From NCBI RefSeq assembly GCF_900187135.1, contig NZ_LT906443.1, positions 62,001-126,000 of the forward strand: a stretch of 64,000 nt of DNA. Reading direction: 5' to 3'. Under the pieces are notes generated by a model that saw only the letters and a program-made list of their open reading frames with translations, searched no databases and had not been told where the DNA came from. The DNA comes from Corynebacterium ulcerans (GTDB taxonomy: Bacteria; Actinomycetota; Actinomycetes; Mycobacteriales; Mycobacteriaceae). The translations under genes were made by a program, and so were the position numbers. Positions 55,639 to 64,000 of this stretch are shown here, piece after piece. Every line of letters starts with the position of its first letter. Position 1 is the first letter of the stretch.

Positions 55639-56160
55639 ATCAGCGCTGAAGCTCGCATCAATGAGCGCATCCGAGTTCCCGAGGTCCGCCTTGTCGGCCC
55701 TAACGGAGAACAGGTGGGCATCGTGCGTATCGACGACGCCCGCAAGCTCGCTTACGAAGCAGACCTTGATCTTGTCGAGGTTGCTCCTAACGCTAAACCG
55801 CCCGTTTGCAAGATTATGGACTATGGAAAGTTCAAATACGAGCAGGCACAGAAGGCGCGTGAAGCTCGGAAAAACCAGCAGCAGACTGTGGTCAAGGAGC
55901 AGAAGTTCCGTCCCAAGATCGACGATCACGATTATGAGACGAAAAAGAACAATGTGATCCGGTTCCTTGAAAAGGGTTCCAAGGTGAAGGTCACCATTAT
56001 GTTCCGTGGTCGCGAGCAGTCTCGTCCGGAGCTGGGTTTCCGTTTGCTGGAGCGTCTTGCGGATGATGTCGCAGATTTCGGCATTGTGGAGACAAAGCCT
56101 AAGCAAGATGGTCGTAATATGACGATGGTTTTCGGGCCGGTCCGCAAGGGCAAGAAGTAA
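55639..56160 (+). CDS. infC: Translation initiation factor IF-3, starting at ATC
   Basis: IF-3 keeps ribosomal subunits apart and checks the start codon. The conserved N-terminal domain begins [18 protein letters not shown]. In this frame the only codons between the stop TGA (55627) and that sequence are GGA, GTC and CCC, so no ATG, GTG or TTG is available. ATC at 55639 lies 5 bases after GAGGAG (55628-55633). Starting at GTG 55714 would delete the conserved N-terminus. AUU/AUC starts with autoregulation are known for infC elsewhere. The product has 173 residues; rpmI and rplT follow. Confidence 0.93.
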   Translation: MSAEARINERIRVPEVRLVGPNGEQVGIVRIDDARKLAYEADLDLVEVAPNAKPPVCKIMDYGKFKYEQAQKAREARKNQQQTVVKEQKFRPKIDDHDYETKKNNVIRFLEKGSKVKVTIMFRGREQSRPELGFRLLERLADDVADFGIVETKPKQDGRNMTMVFGPVRKGKK

Positions 56161-56192
56161 TACTTTAAAGACACTAAAAGGACGTAAATTCC

Positions 56193-56387
56193 ATGAAGCA
56201 GAAGACCCACAAGGGCACCGCTAAGCGCGTCAAGGTCACCGGCTCCGGCAAGCTGCGTCGTGAGCGCGCCAACCGTCGCCACCTTCTCGAGGGCAAGCCC
56301 TCCACTCGCACTCGTCGCTTGAAGGGTACTGAGGACGTCTCCAAGGCTGACACCAAGCGCGTCAAGCGCCTCTTGGGTATGGCGTAA
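56193..56387 (+). CDS. rpmI: 50S ribosomal protein L35
   Basis: Very basic 64-residue protein with the family opening [20 protein letters not shown] and the [16 protein letters not shown] block. It lies 32 bases after infC and 62 before rplT, the classic infC-rpmI-rplT operon. AAAGGAC provides the ribosome-binding site. Confidence 0.98.
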   Translation: MKQKTHKGTAKRVKVTGSGKLRRERANRRHLLEGKPSTRTRRLKGTEDVSKADTKRVKRLLGMA

Positions 56388-56449
56388 TCGCGCCTTCCAT
56401 TCATCCTCATTTCTCTTTAAGAACCTAAAACGATAAGGAAGTTTTCACT

Positions 56450-56833
56450 GTGGCACGTGTCAAGCGCTCACTGAATGCTAAGAAGAAGCGTCGCGAGATT
56501 CTCAAGGCCGCCAAGGGCTACCGCGGCCAGCGTTCCCGCCTGTACCGTAAGGCAAAGGAGCAGTGGCTCCACTCCATGACCTACGCTTACCGCGATCGTC
56601 GCGCGCGTAAGTCTGAGTTCCGTAAGCTGTGGATCACTCGTATCAACGCTGCGGCTCGTATGAATGACATCACTTACAACCGTCTCATCCAGGGTCTCCG
56701 CCTTGCTGAGATCGAGGTTGACCGCAAGGTTCTCGCTGACCTCGCTGTGAATGACTTCGCTGCATTCTCCGCAATCTGCGAGGCTGCTAAGGCTGCTCTT
56801 CCTGAGGACGTTAACGCTCCTAAGGCTGCCTAA
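56450..56833 (+). CDS. rplT: 50S ribosomal protein L20
   Basis: Binds 23S rRNA early in 50S assembly. The 127-residue product starts at a GTG ([17 protein letters not shown]) with AAGGAAG at 56435-56441. The typical N-terminal basic helix and SLYR-type segment [15 protein letters not shown] are present. It is the last gene of the infC operon and is followed by a strong terminator. In other bacteria L20 represses its own operon; no L20-like fold is evident in the leader here. Confidence 0.98.
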   Translation: MARVKRSLNAKKKRREILKAAKGYRGQRSRLYRKAKEQWLHSMTYAYRDRRARKSEFRKLWITRINAAARMNDITYNRLIQGLRLAEIEVDRKVLADLAVNDFAAFSAICEAAKAALPEDVNAPKAA

Positions 56834-56847
56834 TTAGCTTGAAAATT

Positions 56848-56896
56848 AAACAAAACATCCGCCTCGTCATTCTTGTATGAGGCGGATGTTTTGTTT
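56848..56896 (+). terminator. Terminator of the infC-rpmI-rplT operon
   Basis: AAACAAAACATCCGCCTC (56848-56865) pairs with its exact complement (56879-56896): an 18-bp stem ending in TTTTGTTT. Confidence 0.93.
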
Positions 56897-56956
56897 ATAG
56901 AGTATATGGATATCAGGCAGGCGTCGTTAAGCTTTATGGTTTCCATGGCTATGAAA

Positions 56957-56996
56957 AAGTTCCTCTTCCGTTCACGCTAAGACGGAAGAGGAACTT
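56957..56996 (-). terminator. Terminator of the two-helix membrane protein gene
   Basis: AAGTTCCTCTTCCGT (56957-56971) pairs with ACGGAAGAGGAACTT (56982-56996), 15 bp; on the minus strand it continues into TTTTTCAT. Confidence 0.88.
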
Positions 56997-57012
56997 GAGA
57001 AAAACACATGGG

Positions 57013-57555
57013 TTAAGCGCGCTTGGTGCGCATAACTCCGAATCCTAGGATGGCGAGGATAACTCCAAGAATCGCCATTGCAATGCCTGCCCACATGGCG
57101 ATCGATCCAACGAGCCACCAACCATAAGCACTCAGTAGGATGCCGCGGAGAGTGTCTCCTTGGAACAGGGAATCACGTATTTTTTGCAGCTTAGCTATTT
57201 CCTCTTCGGATGCGCCCTTCTTCTTGGCCTCGTTGATCACGGTTCCCATTTCCTGGAACGTTTTTCCATCGGCGGAAGCCAGCATATGCTGCCAGATGTA
57301 ATTGTCTGCGTAAGCCTTAGCTTGTGGGCCGGTGGTGAGATCTTGACCGATCCACTTGGTCAGGATTTCTTTGGATTCTTGGTCCTTGAGTTTGTCGATG
57401 CCCTCTTGCGTTGGCATGGTGATTTTTTCCTGAACTAGTTGCTCGCGCACAAACCCATGTGCGTATGTGCCGCCAAAGATAGCGGCAGCGCCGACAACAA
57501 TGAGAACGATAGAAAAAACGCGGCTTAGCGCGCCATAGATAGCTTTGTTACTCAT
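57013..57555 (-). CDS. Conserved actinobacterial two-helix membrane protein
   Basis: About 180 residues. Helix 1 is near residues 12-33 and helix 2 near 147-172. The intervening about 110-residue loop carries the family-like segment AKAYADNYIWQHMLASADGKTFQEMG. Similar proteins in mycobacteria and corynebacteria are often mislabelled as LigA dioxygenase; nothing here supports an enzyme. The frame extends 43 residues upstream of ATG 57555, but those residues look non-coding. The function is unknown. Confidence 0.75.
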   Translation of the reverse strand: MSNKAIYGALSRVFSIVLIVVGAAAIFGGTYAHGFVREQLVQEKITMPTQEGIDKLKDQESKEILTKWIGQDLTTGPQAKAYADNYIWQHMLASADGKTFQEMGTVINEAKKKGASEEEIAKLQKIRDSLFQGDTLRGILLSAYGWWLVGSIAMWAGIAMAILGVILAILGFGVMRTKRA

Positions 57556-57721
57556 GGTGTTTGAGAGAAACCTTCCTAAAAAGCGGCGGTGGAACGACGG
57601 AAATTGGTGACGCACCACATATTTTGCAACCTTAAAATTAACATTGAAATTCTTGTGAATTGAATTTTGTTGGATGTGATACACAACTCATTTCTTGTGG
57701 GGCGTAAGGAAAGAGGGGGAC

Positions 57722-58573
57722 ATGGGTCTGCACTGTGCATTACTGATATGGTTTTTTTCCATGGAACTGGATTTTGATCAGCCTTTTAGTGAGAGAACCC
57801 CCCGCGTAGTTAACGCCGCAAAGCTTCTACGGGCTGCAGGAAGAAAGAAGGCGGATCGGTTCCTGGCGGAAGGGGAAAATAGCGTTGAAGCTGCTGTGAG
57901 TACTGGTGCAGCCACTGACGTGTTTGTTACGGAAAAGGCAGCGCAAAGATTTGTCGATGTGATAACTGCCGCCAAGCACATGGGCGTATACGTTCACCCG
58001 ATCAGCGATCGTGCTGCGAAGAGCCTGTCGGATACGGTAACCACCACTGGAATTTTTGCGGTATGCCGACCTGTCCTGTGGGAGATTAAATCTGCGTTGA
58101 AAGGCCAGCCCCGTTTAGTATGCGTCGCCGTAGGCACATCAGAGCCGGGTAATGCTGGAACTCTGATCCGGGTCGCAGATGCAATGGGTGCTGACTGCAT
58201 CGTCTTTGCCGGAGACACTGTGGATCCGCAGGGACCTAAAGCTGTGAGATCAAGTGCGGGTTCTCTTTTTCATATACCGGTAGTGCGTGAACCTAATATG
58301 CAAAGAGTCTGGGATTCCCTCAAAGCTCGCGGGCTAACGATTCTTGCTACTACCGCACAAGGGGAAGTAAGCCTGGATAATCCGGGGGAGACCCTTTCCA
58401 GCCCGACTGCTTGGCTTATGGGCAATGAAGCACACGGCCTGGATGCGGAGCTCATGCAGAAAGCGGATCATCGTGTAAGCATCCCGATCCGAGGTAGGGC
58501 TGAATCCCTGAACCTTGCCACTGCTGCGTCCATTTGTCTTTATGAGTCCTCGAAGGCTCTCCTAGCGGACTAG
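57722..58573 (+). CDS. TrmH/SpoU-family RNA 2'-O-methyltransferase
   Basis: SPOUT methyltransferase. The N-terminal SpoU substrate-binding domain contains ADRFLAEGENSVEAAVSTG. The C-terminal knot has the three SpoU motifs: EPGNAGTLIRVADAMGAD, LMGNEAHGL and SIPIRGRAESLNLATAAS. The rRNA or tRNA target is not determinable. Two starts are possible: ATG 57722 has a strong AAAGAGGGGG upstream, while ATG 57761 (MELDFDQPFSERTPR) matches the start I recall for relatives but has no ribosome-binding site. It sits between rplT and pheST, a usual position. Confidence 0.87.
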   Translation: MGLHCALLIWFFSMELDFDQPFSERTPRVVNAAKLLRAAGRKKADRFLAEGENSVEAAVSTGAATDVFVTEKAAQRFVDVITAAKHMGVYVHPISDRAAKSLSDTVTTTGIFAVCRPVLWEIKSALKGQPRLVCVAVGTSEPGNAGTLIRVADAMGADCIVFAGDTVDPQGPKAVRSSAGSLFHIPVVREPNMQRVWDSLKARGLTILATTAQGEVSLDNPGETLSSPTAWLMGNEAHGLDAELMQKADHRVSIPIRGRAESLNLATAASICLYESSKALLAD

Positions 58574-58741
58574 GAAAACTGCTGCAGACAAGCTGTATAA
58601 ATCTGTTGGAATCATCGGGCAAAAGCGTAATAACGGAAATGATGCTTGTATCTCATTCGCCCTGACTCATTTTGTCTACCTCAGTGTGGGTATGATGTGA
58701 GGGTTACTCGAATGACTATGGATCCAACAGAGGAGCACTGA

Positions 58742-59797
<1,056 letters not shown>

Positions 59798-59847
59798 AAC
59801 CCGCACACTGAGAATCTTTCAAGACAACAAACAGGAGTTAGTTTTAC

Positions 59848-62358
59848 ATGCTTATCTCGCAAAACTGGGTAACAAGACTGCTAGGACATTCCAACAAGGG
59901 ATGGTCCTTGACCCCGGAAGAACTAGACGCAGGTTATGTTCGTGTCGGGTTTGAAACCGAGGGCTATGAGGGAATCGCGGAGACAACTGGGCCGCTGGTA
60001 CTCGGACGCGTGGAAACGATCGAGGAGCTTACAGGTTTTAAGAAGCCCATCCGCCATTGTCACGTGAACGTAGGCGACGCTAACGGGACCGGCGAACTGC
60101 AGTCCATCGTGTGTGGCGCACGTAATTTCCGCGAGGGAGACCTCGTGGTGGTTTCCCTGCCAGGTGCTGTCTTGCCTGGTAATTTCGCAATTTCTGCCCG
60201 AGAGACCTATGGGCGGATGTCCGCTGGAATGATTTGTTCGGCAGCTGAATTAGGGCTCGCAGACAAGCAGAATTCAGGAATTATTACCTTGCCGGAAGGC
60301 GTGGGGGCGCCTGGCGATGATGCTCGCGCCATTGTGGGCTTAGAAGACACTATTTTTGACGTTAACATCACGCCGGATCGTGGATATGCACTTTCTGCGC
60401 GAGGCTTGACTCGGGAACTAGCCTCTGCTTTTAACCTTGACTACGTTGACCCTGCCGCAGACCTTAGGGTTGCAGGGATTGATGTTTCTGCAGTGCCTGC
60501 AACAGCTAACGCATCGCTTTCGGTTGATCTTAAACCTGAAACAAAAGCAGTACGTTTTGGTGTACGTAAAGTAACTGGAATTGACCCCGCTGCAGAATCT
60601 CCTTTCTGGCTGCAGCGTGAGTTGATGTTGTCCGGACAGCGCCCAGTTAATCCTGCGACTGACGTGACCAACTACATCATGTTGCTCTTGGGCCAGCCAA
60701 TGCATGCTTTCGACGCGGACGTGATCACCGGCGACCTCGTTGTACGCTGTGCTCACGCCGATGAGCAGCTGGAGACTCTCGACCACGTCACGCGGACGCT
60801 GTCGGAAGAAGACGTGGTTATCGCCGATGCCGCTGGAATCCAATCGCTTGCAGGCGTCATGGGCGGAAATGTTTCAGAGATCTCTGCAGAGACGACAAAC
60901 GTTTACTTCGAGGCGGCCAACTGGGATCCAATTACGATTGCTCGGACCTCACGCAGGCATAAGCTAAGTTCCGAAGCTTCTCGACGCTTTGAACGCGGAG
61001 TCGACCCCACGCTAGTGGAGATAGCGCTCGATGCTGCGTGCGCGCTGTTGGTGTCGATTGCAGGCGGAACCATCGAATCGGAGCGAACCCTGATCGGGGA
61101 AGTTCCTGTTATGCCAAAGGTGCGCATGCTTGCGCTTCGTCCAGCAGCAATCGCGGGCGTTGACTATTCCCCTGAAACCGTCATTTCTCGCTTAGAGGAA
61201 ATTGGCTGTGTGGTGGAACGCGAGGGCGATGAGCTTATTGTGACACCACCAACGTGGCGCCACGATATTACGATGGCAGCTGACCTGGTAGAAGAAGTTT
61301 TGCGTTTGGAGGGGTTAGAGCAGATTCCTTCCATCGTTCCCCCTGCACCCGTAGGGACCGGGCTAAGCCGTGCGCAGAAACGTCGTCGGGCAATAGGACA
61401 TTCTCTGGCGTATAATGGGTACGCGGAAATTCTGCCCACGCCTTTTATCAAGAGCGACAGCTTTGATTTGTGGGAGCTTCCCTCGGATGACGCTCGTAGA
61501 CGTACAGTGAAGGTGCAGAACCCACTCGACTCTGATTATGCAATCCTTGCCACCACGTTGTTGCCGTCCATGCTGGAAGCGGTTGCTCGCAACGTATCCC
61601 GCGGGCAGCACTCCGTAAGCCTTTTCGGTCTACAACAGGTCGCATTTAACCGTGGCGAGGGCGTTTCCCCAATGCTTGATGTTCGTACTCGACCAAGCGC
61701 GGATGATGTGCAGGGTCTTTTGGATTCACTTCCGTATCAGCCGCTTCACGTGGCTACGGTTGCCACTGGGCACATTGAAAATGAAGGCCCGTGGGGACAA
61801 GGACGCGATTACACGTATGCCGATGCCGTGGAGTCGGCGCGGGTAGTAGCGCGGGCAGCTGGGGTAGAACTTGAAGTCTCCAATGCGGAGTACCTTCCGT
61901 GGCACCCAGGTCGTTGTGCTGAATTGCGCGTGGGCGAGGTAGTCGTAGGTTATGCAGGTGAGCTGCATCCGCAGATTCTGGATCGCCTGGGCTTGCCACC
62001 GCGCACCTGTGCGATGGAACTCGATATCACCGCGATGCCGTTTGATAATGCTTTCCCAGCTCCGGTGTTGTCTGCCTTCCCAACCTTGCACCAAGATTTG
62101 GCGTTGGTCGTAGATGAAGACGTACCGGCGGAGTCAGTGCGAAAGGTGATTGAGGAAGCCGCAGGCGAGCTTTTGGAAAAGGTAGAGCTTTTCGATGTCT
62201 ACCGCTCTGATAATCTCGGCGACAACAAAAAATCGCTGGCCTTTTCCTTGGTTTTCCGGGCGCAAGATCGCACTCTGACAGATGAAGAATGCTCCGAAGG
62301 CCGACTTGCAGCGGCTGAGGCGGCTGCACAAAAGTTTGGCGCAGCCATGCGCGCTTAA
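59848..62358 (+). CDS. pheT: Phenylalanyl-tRNA synthetase beta subunit
   Basis: 836 residues: N-terminal tRNA-binding OB domain (about 40-155), B3/B4 editing domain (about 215-390), B5 domain (about 405-485), class II-like core without catalytic residues, and a C-terminal ferredoxin-fold anticodon-binding domain (about 745-836, FPTLHQDLALVVDEDVP). It forms the tetramer with PheS and edits mischarged Tyr-tRNA. The ATG has AACAGGAG upstream. It is followed by a terminator and then argC. Confidence 0.97.
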   Translation: MLISQNWVTRLLGHSNKGWSLTPEELDAGYVRVGFETEGYEGIAETTGPLVLGRVETIEELTGFKKPIRHCHVNVGDANGTGELQSIVCGARNFREGDLVVVSLPGAVLPGNFAISARETYGRMSAGMICSAAELGLADKQNSGIITLPEGVGAPGDDARAIVGLEDTIFDVNITPDRGYALSARGLTRELASAFNLDYVDPAADLRVAGIDVSAVPATANASLSVDLKPETKAVRFGVRKVTGIDPAAESPFWLQRELMLSGQRPVNPATDVTNYIMLLLGQPMHAFDADVITGDLVVRCAHADEQLETLDHVTRTLSEEDVVIADAAGIQSLAGVMGGNVSEISAETTNVYFEAANWDPITIARTSRRHKLSSEASRRFERGVDPTLVEIALDAACALLVSIAGGTIESERTLIGEVPVMPKVRMLALRPAAIAGVDYSPETVISRLEEIGCVVEREGDELIVTPPTWRHDITMAADLVEEVLRLEGLEQIPSIVPPAPVGTGLSRAQKRRRAIGHSLAYNGYAEILPTPFIKSDSFDLWELPSDDARRRTVKVQNPLDSDYAILATTLLPSMLEAVARNVSRGQHSVSLFGLQQVAFNRGEGVSPMLDVRTRPSADDVQGLLDSLPYQPLHVATVATGHIENEGPWGQGRDYTYADAVESARVVARAAGVELEVSNAEYLPWHPGRCAELRVGEVVVGYAGELHPQILDRLGLPPRTCAMELDITAMPFDNAFPAPVLSAFPTLHQDLALVVDEDVPAESVRKVIEEAAGELLEKVELFDVYRSDNLGDNKKSLAFSLVFRAQDRTLTDEECSEGRLAAAEAAAQKFGAAMRA

Positions 62359-62374
62359 TATAAACACGTAGTTT

Positions 62375-62421
62375 AACGCGCCACATATATCCCAAAAGCC
62401 GGGTGTGTGGCGCGTTTGTGT
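62375..62421 (+). terminator. Terminator of pheST
   Basis: AACGCGCCACA (62375-62385) pairs perfectly with TGTGGCGCGTT (62406-62416), followed by TGTGTTTTCC. Confidence 0.85.
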
Positions 62422-62454
62422 TTTCCAAACAGGGGTCATCGGGGTAAATATTCT

Positions 62455-62492
62455 CGGAATACTTACATGTTACGGAATACTATGTATATAGT
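62455..62492 (+). promoter_or_regulatory. argC promoter with direct repeats (candidate ArgR site)
   Basis: CGGAATACT occurs at 62455-62463 and again at 62473-62481, 18 bp apart, immediately before TATAGT (62487-62492), a -10 box 6 bases from the argC ATG. Repeats overlapping the promoter suit an ArgR/FarR-type regulator; the assignment is by position only. Confidence 0.5.
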
Positions 62493-62498
62493 GGGTCT

Positions 62499-63542
62499 AT
62501 GACGATCACGGTAGCAGTCGCGGGTGCAAGCGGATACGCAGGCGGAGAGATTCTCCGCCTTTTGCTTAATCATCCGCGTTATGCGAGCGGAGAATTAGAA
62601 ATCGGAATACTAACCGGTGCGTCCACTGCGGGGGAGCCCCTGGGCAAGCTCATGCCTCATTTACCAGAGCTTGCAGATCGGGTAGTGCAACCAACTACCC
62701 CAGAGAATCTTGCTGGTCATGACGTAGTTTTCTTGGCTCTACCACATGGACATTCCGCGAAAATAGCTAAGGAATGTGAAGACTCGTGCGTGATCATCGA
62801 TTGTGCTGCAGATTTCCGCCTTCACAACCAAAGCGATTGGGATCACTATTACGGGGGAAATTATGCAGGATCGTGGCCATATGGAATCCCAGAGATGCCG
62901 GGGCATCGTGAGCACATCAGGGGCGCGCGCAAAGTAGCGGTACCAGGATGTTTTCCTACGGGAGCCACGTTGGCACTATGGCCTGCCATAAAAATGGGTC
63001 TTGTAAAGCCGGATATATCTATTGTTTCTGTCACGGGAGTCTCCGGCGGTGGGAAAAAGCCAGCTGTGGGGCTGTTAGGTGCGGAAACAATGGGATCATT
63101 GAGCGCATATAACGTTGCAGGTAGCCACCGACATACGCCGGAAATAGTCCAAAATTTGTCAGAATATTCAAGCTCGCCGGTTTCTGTCAGCTTTACTCCG
63201 ATTCTGGCTCCGTTACCTCGGGGAATTCTTACCACCGCGATAGCTCCGATTGCTCCGGGAGTTTCTCACAGTGACGTCTATAACGCATACGTTAGTTCCT
63301 ATGAGTCGGAGCCTTTTGTCCAGGTGCTTCCTCCCGGAATGCAGCCTCAGACCCAATCGGTTGTTGGCTCGAACATGTGTCATATTCAGGTAGCTGTGGA
63401 TTCTGCGGCAGAAAAGCTCATCGTTACGTCTGCAATCGATAATCTGACAAAAGGAACAGGCGGAGCCGCAGTGCAATGCATGAATATTATTCTGGGCTGG
63501 GACGAAGCGTCAGGGCTTCCGCGTACTGGGACTGCGCCCTAG
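62499..63542 (+). CDS. argC: N-acetyl-gamma-glutamyl-phosphate reductase
   Basis: NADPH-dependent third step of arginine synthesis. The Rossmann motif is [14 protein letters not shown]. The catalytic Cys151 is in VPGCFPTGA. Further typical text is GVSGGGKKP and HRHTPEI. At 347 residues it is full length. The ATG is 6 bases from a TATAGT -10 box, so the mRNA is probably leaderless. It starts the arg cluster, with argJ 51 bases on. Confidence 0.97.
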   Translation: MTITVAVAGASGYAGGEILRLLLNHPRYASGELEIGILTGASTAGEPLGKLMPHLPELADRVVQPTTPENLAGHDVVFLALPHGHSAKIAKECEDSCVIIDCAADFRLHNQSDWDHYYGGNYAGSWPYGIPEMPGHREHIRGARKVAVPGCFPTGATLALWPAIKMGLVKPDISIVSVTGVSGGGKKPAVGLLGAETMGSLSAYNVAGSHRHTPEIVQNLSEYSSSPVSVSFTPILAPLPRGILTTAIAPIAPGVSHSDVYNAYVSSYESEPFVQVLPPGMQPQTQSVVGSNMCHIQVAVDSAAEKLIVTSAIDNLTKGTGGAAVQCMNIILGWDEASGLPRTGTAP

Positions 63543-63593
63543 GGCGGATCTTGTGTATCGGTTCAAAGGGATAGAAGAAAAGGACGCATTATC

Positions 63594-64000
63594 ATGAGCA
63601 CTAGTGGCATCACGGCTGTGAAAGGCTTCTCTGCCGCCGCAACAACCGCAGGAATTAAGCCTTCCGGTAATAAAGACATGGCGTTGGTCGTTAACCACGG
63701 GCCAGAGTTTAGAGCCGCCGCAGTTTTTACTAGAAACAAAATTGTGGCAGCGCCTGTGAAACTGAGTAAGAGGTCGGTAAGCGATGGAACATTGAAGGCC
63801 ATTGTCTTTAACTCCGGGAATGCCAACGCCTGCAACGGGGCCCAAGGCGAGCGAGATGCTCAGGCTATCGTGGATGCAGTGGCGCGGTCACTTTCGCTCA
63901 AAAGCAACGATATCGCGGCATGCTCTACGGGGTTGATAGGAGAACCTTTGCCCGTCGAGAAGCTACTAGCGGCGACTTCTGTGCTTGTCGACGGCCTAGG
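63594..64000 (+). CDS. argJ: Ornithine acetyltransferase/N-acetylglutamate synthase, partial
   Basis: The first 135 codons are in the window. The text [20 protein letters not shown], then [14 protein letters not shown] and [11 protein letters not shown], is characteristic of ArgJ, which recycles the acetyl group in arginine synthesis. The self-cleavage site and C-terminal half lie beyond the right edge. ATG 63594 has AAAAGGA at 63578-63584. Confidence 0.95.
   Translation, partial: MSTSGITAVKGFSAAATTAGIKPSGNKDMALVVNHGPEFRAAAVFTRNKIVAAPVKLSKRSVSDGTLKAIVFNSGNANACNGAQGERDAQAIVDAVARSLSLKSNDIAACSTGLIGEPLPVEKLLAATSVLVDGL

Overview
The window reads as a stretch of core chromosome from a Corynebacterium, most likely of the diphtheriae/ulcerans/pseudotuberculosis group. 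This is inferred from gene content and order: ltbR divergent from leuCD; gpsA-ddl, a DUF3515 gene, thiL-ung, a DAK2 gene, recG, a biotinyl protein, rsmD and coaD in a row; rpsA-ptsG-coaE, a radical SAM gene and uvrB; and uvrA-infC-rpmI-rplT, a TrmH gene, pheST and argCJ. Other support is the actinobacterial-type -10 boxes (TAGACT/TANNNT) with many apparently leaderless genes, and high similarity, judged from memory only, to C. glutamicum proteins such as PtsG, GltX and LeuC. I see no rRNA, CRISPR array, intact insertion sequence or prophage.

Layout. 1-6.1 kb: gltX, an LpqC-like esterase, tRNA-Gln and tRNA-Glu, a cutinase-family protein, then a 0.6-kb stretch with promoter, Shine-Dalgarno-masking hairpin, short ORF and terminator, then a second identical tRNA-Glu. 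6.1-11.7 kb: an oligopeptide/nickel-type ABC transporter operon led by a PIG-L-like protein that has lost its metal ligands; its solute-binding protein gene carries a frameshift. 11.9-20.9 kb: bioB, an HD hydrolase, ltbR/leuCD, a MutT1-like gene, gpsA, ddl and a tandem DUF3515 protein. 21-28 kb: thiL, ung, a DAK2 protein, recG, a biotinyl protein, rsmD, coaD. 28-33.6 kb: a TauE-like permease, a PhzF-like protein, a polar amino-acid ABC transporter and DUF368. 33.9-39.6 kb: polA, tRNA-Leu, a methyltransferase, rpsA. 39.6-42.8 kb: a decayed iron/heme ABC transporter, then ptsG. 42.9-55.3 kb: coaE, a radical SAM/SPASM gene, uvrB, a universal stress protein, a HelD-like helicase, a DoxX-like protein, a metallo-beta-lactamase-fold hydrolase, uvrA. 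55.6-64 kb: infC-rpmI-rplT, a two-helix membrane protein, a TrmH-like methylase, pheST, argC and the start of argJ.

Most genes are housekeeping: translation (gltX, rpsA, infC, rpmI, rplT, pheST, three tRNA species), repair (ung, recG, polA, uvrB, uvrA, MutT1-like), coenzyme synthesis (coaD, coaE, bioB, thiL), leucine and arginine synthesis, and sugar and amino-acid uptake.

The observations I rate highest lie between or at the edges of genes: infC appears to start at an ATC codon; a ~78-bp palindromic repeat family occurs three times with conserved arms and loop; the DUF368 leader can form two competing helices, one covering the ribosome-binding site; a promoter-to-terminator unit near 5.1-5.6 kb masks its own Shine-Dalgarno sequence; G-runs precede ptsG; and two transport systems are broken or decayed.
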